Shown: piece after piece, positions 12,569-25,700 of the stretch | Position numbering within the stretch: the first letter of the stretch is position 1 | Layout of the letters: each line of letters opens with the position of its first letter | Source: Rutpela maculata | Lineage: Eukaryota > Arthropoda > Insecta > Coleoptera > Cerambycidae | Assembly (NCBI GenBank): GCA_936432065.2 | Contig: OW386286.2 | Coordinates: 9,603,208 to 9,667,207 of the forward strand | Direction of reading: 5' to 3' | DNA length: 64,000 bases | Translations under genes and position numbers: made by a program | Notes under the pieces: model-generated | The model's database searches: none | Told to the model about the DNA's origin: nothing | What the model saw: the letters and a program-made list of their open reading frames with translations, nothing else

Positions 12569-12837
12569 GCAGAGATGGGTAAAGGAAACTTTCCAAGTTC
12601 CTAATACAAAATTTGAATATTTGAAAGTTTACAAAATTCCGGAAAAGTTTTCTTTGGAAACTTTCGGAATATTCAAATATTTTATTGGAAACTTTCATTT
12701 TGATTAAAACTTCGTTCTGGAAACTTTCATATGAAAAGTTTCCTTTACCCATCTCTGGTTTTTATCAAAACTTCGTTCCGAAAACTCCCGAAAATTTCCT
12801 GGGAAATTTCATTGAAAAGTGTCCTTTACCTATCTCT
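12569..12837. mobile_element. hAT-type MITE (MITE-3) with 8-bp TSD
   Basis: Begins GCAGAGATGGGTAAAGG and ends CCTTTACCTATCTCT; exact 8-bp duplication TATTAAAA at 12561-12568 and 12838-12845. The interior repeats a GGAAACTTTC-type motif in both orientations. The terminus resembles that of the large hAT-like element at 52101 (CAGAGCTGGGCAAAG), suggesting related transposases. Confidence 0.85.
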
Positions 12838-13445
12838 TATTAAAAACGCAAAGTGCCTCGTCGTCGCCGTTCGGAGCGAAAATAACACTTTATTCTCCGA
12901 TTTACATATAGTTGGAATCTAGCGCTTGCTAGAATGCATTTTAATGAAAAGGGGTCGAAAAATTTTGAAAATTTTTTTCGCAAACTGCTTTTTCAAAATT
13001 TTTTGGGGGTAGTTAGAGGAATGCTTCTCTAGATGTTATTTCCCATATTTCGTATGGGTCCCATGCGCCACAGACGAGAAAAAAATTATTGAAATTTCTC
13101 CATCCGCCACTGGTCGAATATAAGGGGTTTACAAAAACAAAAAACACATTCTTTCGTAAAATTTTTTGCTACATTCGAATTTCGTGTTTGGAATTGCGAC
13201 ATTTGAGATAAAAACATATTTTCGTCACAGCCCGGAAAATATTTAATTTAAAATTAATAAATATTTCTCATTCAATATCTCGTGCGCTATTAGAGATATT
13301 GTTTTCAAATTTTATGAATATGTTCCCCTTGTATTCTACTTTTCTACTGTGTGAAGCAAAATTACTTTACCAAGTCATTTTTTTTATAAAATGAATATAA
13401 ACCAATAAATGTCGTACTGAAGACGAAAATGCCTTCTAAAATATA

Positions 13446-15986
13446 TAGTCCGGGGTCCAAGCATTCCAAAATCAAGATGACCTGTTCCGACATGACGTAC
13501 AAAAGTTGATATAAGTAATGAAGAGAGCATTACCTGGGGCACTAGAAAACACTTGTCTGATTAATTTTTGCTCTTGCGCAACTTCAGAAATCACAAAAAA
13601 GATGGCGGATTGATAATTACAAAATTATGTTTTACAATGGTTATTCTCCGTTAAAACAAAAACTATGAAACCTACCGATCTGATTTTTGGTATGTATACT
13701 CAAAAGATATACGTGATTCTAACTAAGCTATTGGTATTTTTGAAAAGAATATTTTTTTTGGAAAAAACTAATTAAAATCAAAAGGTTGATATTTACGTTC
13801 TAAAAATTTCGATATGCGGACAACTATGTTAAATTTATGACATTCTTATATACAATTGCTTACCAAATATAGTCCATATATTGAAAAAGTTTTTTAAAAA
13901 AGATCCTGTCGATAACGTATACAGTTTTTTGTTTATGATTTTTTTATGAGGCGCGTAATTATTCAGCATTAAAATAAAAATAGTCTACATGATAATTGGT
14001 ACAGTGTAACAGTAAAAAGCACTATATTGTTCAATATAATTGCAAATTTGAATTACTTTATGTTAATAATACAACAAAACGAATGAAAGTAGTAGTCGGG
14101 CGTTGCCGATTGCGGCCACTTATTTAAAAAAATAATAATCGATACAAAGTGAATTGTGTGTTCGAGCAAAATGTTAATCAAATACGTATTCGCAATTGGC
14201 CATGCCCGAGTACAACTTCTACTCGTTTTTATATTGTTTAAGAAATAAAACATTAGTGAGAAATATTATTTTAGGTATTTAGCATATTTAATAGAAAGCA
14301 GAAAAGGGAGATATTTTAAATAAAACATTAATGTTGTATATTATGTAATTTTTGTGTATAACTATTCTAACATTTTAGTCAGAATCACTATCATTATAAA
14401 ATGATGCATATTGCTTTTTCCCTTAAAACAATTTTCAGGAAAAGCACGAGGACGCAACTGAATACCACTCACAAGAATATTTTGTGTCGCATTTTATTTT
14501 ACAGTTGCACTTTTTAATTTAAGTTCAGATAAACTTTTTTTTGTCGACATTATCGGTACCAGCTCCTGATTTCCAATTCTGCATCCAAAATTTTGTGCAA
14601 GAGGTAATTTGAATGACGGTTCACAACACTGTTTAAAAAAAAGTAATATTTGCAACATGTTGTTGAAAAGCGTCATCCGTCGGTGGGAGGGAGCGTAAAT
14701 CACTTTTATTAAATTATTTTACCTTTTAATAATTTTCAAACGTATACATATAATACATTTGTAAAGTTGACGTGTATGTACATTGAAAATATTTGCAAAA
14801 AAACTGATGTGGGGGATGTAAGATGAGTAATGGAATACATTAAGACAGATTTTGGAATTTTTCTCTGTTTGTCTGCTTGTCTGTTTGAACGCGCATCACG
14901 CAGAAACTACTGAACCAATGGGGTTCATCTAAGCTTGTAGTAACATTTAGTTCTTATTTCATCGAAATCGGCCCAGACTAAGCCAAGTTTTATGAAAATC
15001 GGTCTAGTAGAACAGGAGATACAGCTTGATCTCTACAATAAGCGTATTTGCACGGCATAAACTTTTAAGATTAAATTTCTGTAATATTCCAGAAAATTCG
15101 AGAGTACTCTGGAATAGTCCAGAAAATTTGTGAGTTTTCTGAAATATTCCAGAATGGTGATTCTATCTCAAACGTCGTTTATAAAGAAGCTTTTTAGTCA
15201 ATTTCAAAATTCCACGCGAACGTAACCGCGGGCATAGCTAGTAAATAATAAATATGAACCGCAAACAATAATCAATCGATTTAAACAATCAAACACAAAT
15301 AGTTTTTATAATGTTACAATGTTAAGACAATTAACTTCACACTATATACATAAGTACATACGCCTAGTAAACATAAACATACCAGCTAATTCCACTGTAA
15401 ACTGTTTTCATGCGCTTTATGAATTTTAGGAGAGCTGTCGCCTTTATTACATGCGCCGCATCATGCACCCATTTTAAAAATTCACAACTCGAATACTATA
15501 TGCAATATCAACTTAGTTCTTGTTTTAAAAACATTTTCAATATATTGGGTATGTTTGTTAGCATAGTTTATACACAAAAAATTTAAAATTAAAGTACTTG
15601 CTCGTATGTTGAAATTCTTACTACAATATTTTATAGTTACAGATTTCATATTTTTTTCCCAAAAAACTAAACATATTTAAACAGTGCCATCGAGCCTCAT
15701 CCAAGCGCTTATGTCTTTAGTCTATACTATAAAAAAATTAGATGGATAGCACTCATAGTTTCTTTTACAGGACGTGTTATGTATTAAAAAACATTTTTTT
15801 AGGAATTATCATTTCGTCTCTTTTCTTATCATTTAAGAAGTTATGCAAGAGCTGATAAGAATCCGACAAGTCATTTCTGGTGTCCTATATAACCCTTTTT
15901 GCAAATCTGAAGTTGAAAAATGTACGTCATGTCGGAACAGGTTACTTGGAATTTAGAGCGATTTCGTACTGTTGGACCCCAGACTA
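13446..15986. mobile_element. TIR element, ends TAGTC(C/T)GGGGTCCAA
   Basis: Inverted ends TAGTCCGGGGTCCAA / TTGGACCCCAGACTA; further in, CCTGTTCCGACATGACGTAC pairs with its reverse near 15925. A TA at both borders fits a TA target duplication. About 2.5 kb. The interior holds an unrecognised 70-codon minus-strand frame (14494-14703), an inverted pair at about 14090-14230, and a Helitron-like fragment near 15240. Confidence 0.65.
14860..15241 (+). mobile_element. Helitron-like 3' fragment
   Basis: Ends GCGGGCATAGCTAG|T, preceded by a short stem (CGCG...CGCG, 15215-15230) about 8 nt before CTAG, the arrangement of Helitron 3' termini. The region upstream (TTGTCTGCTTGTCTGTTTG) is shared in style with other dispersed insect repeats. 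The 5' end is not defined. Confidence 0.4.
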
Positions 15987-16470
15987 ATAGTAAGCGAGAA
16001 ACTTTTTTATTATTAAAGATAAAAAGGTGATATAGCGACAAAAAGTGAAGTTTAAAAGTCAAGGACGTTTTTGGAATTGATATTTCTTTGTTGTTATATG
16101 AATATATAATTTACATGCTACAAATATATCATACAATATATCATACAATATATCATACTTATATAATGTTTAAAGATACTTCTATGCAAAAGTTTGATTG
16201 ACATAAAAATAAAATTAGCAAAATTGGTCATGCAATATGGTTATTGAATTATAATACTTTTATAACGTACAGATATATATTTTTCTAACTTACTGGACTC
16301 TTATGTAAATTTCACATAAAAAAATTACATACCAGAATTTAGTAGGTTGTGCAAAATATATGAATGCTTGAATGTGTTCCTATAGCGACGGTATTAGAGA
16401 TTATTAATCGGTTGTTATGACTAATAAAAATGAAAGTCTAGTAAAAATTAAAAATAAATTAAAACTTAGG
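15987..16470. other. Downstream flank of JHEH A; no gene seen
   Basis: AT-rich, with a short ATATCATACAAT direct repeat near 16125-16155. Nothing coding. Confidence 0.4.
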
Positions 16471-16481
16471 TTTATTTTATT
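16471..16481 (-). promoter_or_regulatory. Polyadenylation signals of JHEH A
   Basis: Two overlapping AATAAA hexamers on the minus strand (AATAAAATAAA) begin about 13 nt after the JHEH A stop codon. The position implies a very short 3' UTR. Confidence 0.6.
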
Positions 16482-16493
16482 CATATACAGTTT

Positions 16494-16749
16494 TCAAAAA
16501 GAAGGTGCTTTTTTGTCTTTTTCTTCTTCTAATAGTTCTGGACGATTTTTTTCGTTAAATTCTACAAACTTCTCCAAGGCATCGAATATATCATTTGCCA
16601 GGGTATCAGGTGTCTGGAAGGCGGCAAAATGTCCACCTTCATGATCTGTAAGTTGAACTAGATTGGGATAGATTTCGTCTAAAAGACCATCTGCGGTGTA
16701 GAAATCGTTACTGAATCTTGCACAAGCTGCTGGAACTTGAACTGGATGC
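16494..16749 (-). CDS. JHEH: JHEH A exon 5 (catalytic acid and His, stop)
   Basis: Acceptor TTCTAATAG|GCATCC, phase 2 in; TGA stop at 16496-16494. Encodes VPAACARFSND, where Asp406 occupies the catalytic-acid position, and DHEGGHFAAFQ with His431. The last 20 residues are strongly charged and extend about 19 residues beyond gene B. Confidence 0.94.
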
Positions 16750-19700
16750 CTATTAGAAATAAAGTAAACAATAATAAAAGACGCATGCTCATCGCCCAAG
16801 TCATCGTAGTTGCCGATTTATATGCACACACCCAAATATTTAATTTATTTCTTAGATTCTTTGGTACAACGTTCTATGGTTGCTTCAAATGGATACATTT
16901 AAGAATTGTGGTGATCATGTCTTTTTTTTTTTAATAAAAATGTAAATAGTGACTTTTGCTGAAGTTTATTGTTGTCAGTTTAGAGTCGAACTAATATTTT
17001 AACATCCTAAAATCTACTTTTAATTTTAAATTATTTTAGGAGTTGCCTTCATAAAAGATTACTGTGGCATCAGCTTAGTTAATAATTTTACCCTTGCTTT
17101 GAATGTGGAAGAGTTCATTAAGAGTAAATTAACATAAAGAGTGGACCAAATACTGTGCCTTGTGGCACACCATATTTGATTACCATGAAATCACTAATTG
17201 AATAATTTATCCTGACGAACTGTTTTTGACTTAACATTAAATTAAGCTGGGTGAAAAAAAATTTTACTCAAACTACCTTCTATTAGTGAGAGAGACAACA
17301 TTATACAACGTGATCTACCAAGACATGCGGAAAATTTAACAGTAGGTTGTCCCCACCGAAAGGAGTTAAAAAATGAAAAATAAAAAAAAATGACCAAAAA
17401 AAAAATGACCTTGGAGAAAAAAATTATTAAAAAATTACCTTTTTTTTGCAAAAATGCGCCGCTAATTTCTTTAACTAATTTAACGTAACGCGCTACAACC
17501 ATATCACTTTATCAGACTTGGGATTGACACTAATGACATCAAAGCTGGATAAGATAGAAGTGAATTTTTGGTTTTAATCAAATCACACTACATAAATAAA
17601 TCAAAATAAATCCAAAAGACATTGACCCTATGCTGAATGACAAGCAGATATACGAGATATTTAGTTAAACCGGTCAATAACACGGCGGTGTCCCGATTGT
17701 TCGACCGAAAGCAAAAAACGCGGCTCTCATTGATCTCGCCGGCCGGCTTCACTTTTTATACCAATTAAGGAAATGAAAACAACTCGAATACGTTCTTTCA
17801 CAAATAAGTTCGTGGACCTATTCAGGAGTAGGTCAGAACCTACTCAACATCAGTAGTGTATTTTCGGAAATTTACTAATAATTTAATGTACTAAATTACC
17901 TCAAAACCCTCTAAAATTTTGCAGGAGCTTTCCCACATTGAAGACTAGTACACTATTTTATTTTCCGCATATCATGGTAGATCACGCTGTATGTAGTTTT
18001 AAATTTGTACTAGGTGACTTGATATTAAAATTAAAAAGGAAAGTTAGTTACTTACCTCAAAATGCCCAGACTAAAATGCTCTTTGTTGAAAGTTTCTGCA
18101 TACAGTCTAAACGACGTTGTGGCCGAAGCGGATATAAAATAAATCATTATATTGTCTATCAAGTCTCGGTAAGAAAATTTCTCCCTTAATCCTCCATCCT
18201 CACGTAACTGCCAGGTGATATTTGTGCCGGTTACGAATTTTTCAAGAATGTATGCCGCCAGACCAATAGGAGAATCATTTAGGGCCACACCTTCAATATT
18301 TCCAAAATGATTAAATTTAAAATATTTACTAGTCAACCATCGTATGTGGGCAAGTAGCCGCGCAGAGAGAGAAGAAATATCGTCACTTTTTACAGAGACA
18401 AACAAGCTTCTCCAGCTAGCTAGCTAGCTAGCTAAAAAGCTTGTTTGTTTCTGTCCAACAGTGACGATATTTCTTCTTTCTCTGCGCGGTAGGGATTGCA
18501 ATTTACCGGAAGTTTTAATAACCGGTAAATCGGTAAATAAAAATGGAAATAACCGGTATTTACCAGTAATTTTTAGAATGAATGATTAGGGTGGCGAAAA
18601 TGGAAATTATCTTTTTCCATGTACAAAATTATCTAAATTTGACAAAAAAATTTTTTGCCCACGACTATTAAATAATGTACTCATTATGTATGTGTTTCCT
18701 CAAGGATATATCCATTATTCCCTGCAGTGAATAATGATTTCAGTATTCACTAGAGGATAATAAGGACAGTCACTTGTTTATAAGAAGTCACGGGCAGGTA
18801 TTTTTTCAATTCGAGTGCAATCTCGCAACTTTTTAGTAGAATTTATGGCTAGTTTCTGAAACCTTAAATATAATTATTCGTTAACTGTCATAGCTACAAT
18901 TGTGTGAACAATTTTACTGTTATTATCAAATTTATGAATAGATAACTATTTAGCGTTTCAGAAACAACTCTTTTATCATACAATTTCGTTTTTAAATTTG
19001 ATTGAGTAGGCCGTTATGTGTCAAATTAAATTTAAACGTCAACGTTATTTACAATAATTTTACATATTACTCAAAAAGAATGATATAAATAATTCATTAA
19101 TTAATTTCTTCAGTAAACAGTTTAACAAAAATATCTAATAGTCGTGGACAAAGTATAGTACTCTACTCGCATATAATGGCTACTCTGGTAATTTACTTCA
19201 CCCTCGTGAATAATAGCCAGCATTATATGCTCGTTGAATAATATACTATTATATACGTATATTTAATATAATGAACAAACCAAAGGTTTCTTAACAAAAA
19301 AAATATAAATGAAATAAATTTAAATAAATAATTATTCTGTAAATAACAAAAATATCAACAAAAATTATAAACATAAACTCAAATGGGGCATTTACTGAAT
19401 ATGTAATCTAAAAATACAATATTTTTTAAAAACGGCCTGTTAAAAGAGTTAGTTTTTCAAAGCTATATCTGTCAGTCGTCTGATATTTGTGCATAGAATA
19501 CCACCAGCTGAAGATGTCCTTCCTCAATCGATATTGGTGTGTCGCTAAGTTAATAAGAATTGGTAATAACATACTTCTAAATGTATTCCACTGATATTTG
19601 TGGCAGTGAAATATTCAATTTCCTGTCGCACGATCTTGTCAATGTCTCTCTTACTGATCTAGGAAGCTAGAAAGGTCCGGCGCGGTCTGCCGCCCAGCAA

Positions 19701-22700
19701 AGGAGACAATCTAGGAAATTGCCACTGCTTGCCTACACACGTCACAAACAAGGAGGCAATTAAGGGTCAATCCCACTTCTACACCTTAGATTGCCCCTGC
19801 GGCAGGCGGGTGAGTAGCTGCCTTTCGGGTTAAGGGTGTCTACCACCCTAAACATGCCGATATAACGACTTTCAAAAATTTATTGATAACCAGCTGATTT
19901 TTTCAAGATTTCTTAATAAAAATATATAGAATCCAATTTTCGAATTGTCCGACAAAACATATTTTTCGATTTTCCAGTCCGACGCGTGGAAATCGTCGGT
20001 TTCATGATCAAAAATTTATTAATAACTGTCGGACAAAAAAAATATATGTGAGACTAGTACCTAATGTAATGTGTGTACAAATGGCGGTCAAATATAACGC
20101 GGCGATCTTCAGTCGGACAAAGAAAATCAATTTTTCACAACATATATAGCTCGGCTAGTTTCGGCGCCCCCGCTAGGAAACATATTCTGGTTCCGTTTTT
20201 TTTTTGTATAATCTTATTTCAAGTAGGCTCCTTTTAAAAAATCTGCATGTTACCGTTCATGGTCATAAATTGCTTAGACAATTTTTATTAAACAAATTCC
20301 AAAAATTTGTTTTTTTACTCCTGAACATTTTTTTTATTATTTTTTATTTTTTGTATTACTGTAGGAATATTTTTCAATGATTTATATGATTAATCAATAA
20401 ATAAAGTAATATTTAGAATTTCATGCCTTTAAAATTCTGCGAATTTTTTCCTCTCTGATATATACTATTACGGGTGTGTTTACATTCTGTCTTAAAAGTT
20501 TAAGATTTAGTGTCTAAAATGACAAGACTGGTAATTCTGCTCACTTTGAATGCATCATATGATATTGATATGGATAATTTTTTTTTTATTTTTCATCGAT
20601 AAGGAAAATTTTTACGCTTGGCCAACTTATTCATTACATGTGTTTTATACTCATTTAAAAAACGTACTTTATCAATAAATATTGAGTCATCATGAAACAC
20701 ATGATTTTCACGCGTCGGACTGGAAAATCGGAAAATATATTTTGTCGGACAATTCAAAAATTGGATTCTACATATTTTTATTCAGCAATCTTGAAAAAAA
20801 AAATAGCTGGTTATTTAAAAGTGGGATGTACATAATTTTACAAACGCACACACTCCAAGCATTCCTAGATAACTAAATACAAAAACTGTTTTTTTTAATT
20901 ACTTCCACATCCAGTGGAAGTATAGTAACGACAAAAAAATTTTAAAAAATTTTTATTGTCCAAATAGGCTTAAAGTGTCATGAAACGTCGAGATTTTAAG
21001 TTTGAGCGAAAAAAAATTTCTGTCTTTCTGTCGGTCTGTCTGTCTGTCTGTCTGTCTGTAACTTTTTTTTGTGCGCACGTTTACTCTGAAACCGTTTAAG
21101 ATATTTACTTGAAATTTGGTACACGTATGTACTTTAACGAGATCTGGAACTAGATTATATTTTCATGTTGTTCCGACGAAGGGTTGGGGGGTAAATTGGA
21201 GTAAATTTGGGGTAAATGGGTAAATCAAGCAGGTAAGAGTCGATAAAATTGGTATTTAGTATATACAAGAGAAGCTAAGGTCTCAAAAAAAATTTTGGCA
21301 TTAGCCACTTCCATTACCACCCCCACCCCCTTATTAAAGAGGATTAAAAAAATTGTGATTTAGTGTATGTACAAGAACCAGAAACCTCAAAATATTTTTT
21401 TACTTCATCCACCCCCACTACCACCTCCCTATCACCACCCCCACCCCACTATCGATGTGGGGTATCGTTTTATGGGTTTTTGGGGTAGAAGATTTCAAAT
21501 ATTATATTATTAAAGTTCCATAAACAATTATTTCCACATACAAAGTTTTTTTGTTGTGAGTGACTTGGATAGAGAATCTGGATGTGGAAGTAGTGATTCC
21601 TTGGGCAGCGGTTTTTTTAATGCAAAAGGCAATATGTTACTGTCGGTCAACTTATTTATTATTAGTGGAAGACCAGACCCTCTGAATTCGACACCCTCTG
21701 TACAACTCGCGAACACCCACCTAAAAAATAGGTAATCTGATGTAAAAGAACCTGCTAAACTTGATTTTTGAATTCGCCCATTGATTTGAGATTGCCAAAA
21801 TGACCAAACTGGCAATTTTCTAAAAAAAATAAAAATTATGTGTTATTTTTTGTTTTTCATATAACACATCATATATTTTTTATTTTACTTCAGAATTTTT
21901 AAATTTTTTTACATAATATTCTCTAACTATTCTTTGATATGTTGAAAGTAAAAAACTTTACCTAAAAAATAATTAGTTGGCAAAAAAAAAATAATAACTT
22001 TTCTTTGACGCAAAATCTTTAAAATTTGCAGAGTAAAATGTCCGATCGAGGTATCTTTTTATTTTTAAAGTTAGGTGCCTACTATAACCGAAGAAAATGT
22101 TCCGAAAGAACTAAATAAAATCTTTTATAAGAAGTTTTTTTTGCAATTTTGCTCCCTTATCGAGATATTCATTGATTGTTTCAGCGACCGAACGAATGCG
22201 CGCTACTATGAATCGGCCGCAATCGCATCTAGAGCTAAACGCAGACACGTGCCGGGTGATTATTATTTTCCAGTGTCCATTTATGTTAAGTTGAAAGTGC
22301 TTTTTGTCTCAGTCCTTATATTTAGTGCGTTATAAACATAGTTTGGCATAATTATTCGGATAGGAAATCAAAGGAAACAAGCTAAAAACGTACTCTTCGC
22401 CTGTTCACTGGATTTTTATATAATTGTTATACATTCAATAGGATACTTTTCGCAGTTTCTTGTAAATAATGTTACTTTTAGACATTTTTAATTTTATGGT
22501 ACGATCTTAGTTGGTAAAAGACTTGGTAAAAAACTATACCAAACCCTATTTGGGTTTCGATTCCGAGTCAAAAGAACTACACCACCACCTTACACGTAAA
22601 AGAATGTAAATTTTTACATTATAATACACGAGCTTAAATCATATTTTCACGGTTGTATATTACATTATGAAATGTATATTTGTAAAATATATAAATATTT

Positions 22701-25700
22701 AGATATTAAAATGAAATATCATTTCACCAGATTTCTATTCAATTACAAAAACATAAAAATTAAAAAAAAAAAAATTTCAAATTTAAATCATTAAGTAATA
22801 ACATTTTTATTTACCGATCGATTTTGTTCAAATATGGTTCTTCCTCTAGCTAACACTAATTTACTGTCCAAATTTCAGAACAATCGGAATTTTCTTTCTT
22901 CAGTTATCATGCTTACAAGAAACGTGATGTACGGACAGACCGACGGACATTTTGAAAGTTGTTCAGAATTCGTTCACTAACACAATGGTATGAAAATTTT
23001 TTGTCTGCGAGCGATATTTACGGTTTTAGAAATGTACCGATCAAATGCAAAATCCGATGACATTTCTGTGGCTCTAAAACAATATTTAGAACAGAAAAAT
23101 TTATTTTTATCACTAAATCCAGTTTACCATACACAATGTAGAAGATCGTATACCCGAACTGCTTATAAAAGAAAATCAGAAATTGTAAATCCTAGTACAG
23201 AGAATACAAATAAAAAGGACATTTCTGCATTGTGCTATTTACAAGACAGCTTACCAAACTAAGCCCAGAATTCCAAATGTTTTAGATTTTGGATAGTACC
23301 TAAAGGAGGAAATCTTATTTCCAAAGATGATTTCAAAAAGCCCAAAACACAATTTTATCGAGTTAACTCCATTTTGTAAATGTAAATTATATAACTGTAC
23401 TACAAGCTGCAAGTGTAGCAAAGCAAATGTGCTTGTTTATGCGAAGGAAAATGTAATCTTTAGTACCCACTTGCTGTTATAATTAATGAAAATATATTTT
23501 TTAATGTGTATGTTTCGAGATTATCTACATAATTTTATAACATTTAATTGCAAATAGAAACTAAATAATCCGTAGACTCACTTGATCGCTTAACGACACC
23601 ACAGATGGGCGACGTTAACAGAAGTTATGCTTTAAATTAATGCGGACAAGTTGCGCGGCCGCATTCAACAGCGTCATCTCGTTACATGAGCCGAATTTCA
23701 AAAAAATCTCTTTATAAAAAAGCTTGTTTAAAGTATATGGAACATTTTTCTCGTTTATACTATAACTCTCTCTTTAAAAATAAAAAAGTTACCTCGATCG
23801 GGTATTTTTCAATGCAAATTTTAAAAAACCGCGACAATAGAGGGTAATTATATTTTTTGTAGGCACTATATTATTAGTTACACTATATTCTTTGCCGTCA
23901 GCCTGTCCAAAAATATTGGAGGGATAATGTGTAAAATATTGGTCCAAATCGAAATTAAAATAAAAAAGATATGGTGTGTTATGTGCAAAACAAAAATTAA
24001 CAGATAATTTTAAAATTTTTCAAAAAAATTGCGAATTGACTGATTTGGCAATCTCAAATTAACGGGCGAACTCAAAAATCAAATCCAGAAGATCATTTTA
24101 CATAATATCATCTGTTTTTTAGGTGGGTGTTCGCGAGTTCTTCATTCAAAAAAAAAAAAGATTTAAAAAAGTAAATGTTAATAAATCTTTGGTCGTCATG
24201 AAATCGACGATTTCCACGCGTCGGACTGGACAATCAGTAAATATATTTTGTCGGACAATTCGAAAATTCGATTCTACATATTTTTATTAAGCAATCTTGA
24301 AAAAATCAGCTGGTTATCAATACATTTTTTAAAGTCGTTATTTCGGCATGTTTAGGGTGGCAGATACCCTTAACGTTCCAAAATTTTTGTCGGACAATTT
24401 TTTTCTCGCGTGTTTAATCAAGTTTTCTTGCGATTACATTTTGTAAAATTACAGTATCTATAAATTTTTCATACAATGCACATCTTTTGGAAAAATGGGA
24501 GGGGGAAAGCCGCGTTTACAAAAATTTTCGCAGAGGAAAAAAGTGGTAGACTAGGCGCAATTAAGCCATACAAGAAGTTAGAAGAGGATATGCATAAATT
24601 GCACTTTATTCCGGCGGGCACCTAGACTATAAAATCAGATATACTTAGTATGAACTTCGAGGTGGGGGTTAGCACGAGGTAAACCTACAAACTTTGTTTG
24701 CTGTTGACAGTTTTGTGAAAAGTCAAAGCTATTTTTTGCTTATTATAGTAATATTTATTTTTGAACAGATCGAGGCACACAGGACACAAATTGTAAAAAT
24801 GACCTGTGGAGTTGAAAGTAATATTTGTGATATTAAACAAGGAGTTCTACAGGGTCAATTTTGGGATCACTTTTATATATAATATTTGCTAACGATGTAG
24901 TTAGTCATCTACAAAAAATACCAAATGTTCATGTGATCTGTTATACTGATGATACAAACATTATAGTTACCGGTAACAACCTAATTGAAGCAAAAGAAAC
25001 CACTGAAAGAGTTTATCAAGAAATCATACATTGGTCTCAAAATAATAACCTAATTCTAAATAAAACAAAGACAGTTTCAATACAATTTTCATTGAATAAT
25101 AATTTCGAGAGCATAACCCTTTGTAATGGGTGTTACTTTTGATAAACACTTACAATGGACTCAACTTATCTCAAGTCATCTTAGGTACGGAATTGTAAAC
25201 CGGGGCAATAGTTGTAATGTGGCTAGGGAATTCTTATTACAGAAATATGCAATTCGTATTTTATTAAATTTAAATTACAGAGTTGCCGTGATGCCTTTAA
25301 AAATTTAAAAATTTTGACAGATGCTGGTCTATACATCCTTGAGGTGTGCTCATATGTTAATAAACATGAATCAATCTTTTAAGAAATCAAGTGAGTCATT
25401 TACATGACACTAGAGCAAAAAATTTTGTACTCCCTGCTTTTCATAGAACTATGTACCAGAAAAGTTTCTTTACCAAGGGTGTCAGCTTTATAATTCATTA
25501 TATGAAGATGTTAGGTCTTCGGATAGCATACATATTTTCAAACATAAATTAAAAAAAAAATATTACTATTGCTACACGATAAATGAATTTTTGTAATTTA
25601 ATATATTTGTTTTATACGACCAACTACAAGATGTTTTGCATGTTCATCTGTTTTACATATTTTGTTGTATTGTTCGTTTTCTGTTAACTATTTGTTATTT

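Larger units (their letters stand above)
19826..24629. mobile_element. Long-TIR transposon, family TAGTCTAGGTG (copy 2, with nested insertions)
   Basis: Right end CACCTAGACTA at 24629 and right arm (24170-24629) match copy 1 at 11434. The left end is cut and begins inside the arm at about 19830 (GGGTGTCTACCACCC). Interior 20100-20900 parallels 8760-8900 and 10680-10920 of copy 1. Nested inside are repeat R1 (20901-21591) and a TIR element (21704-24139). Confidence 0.7.
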
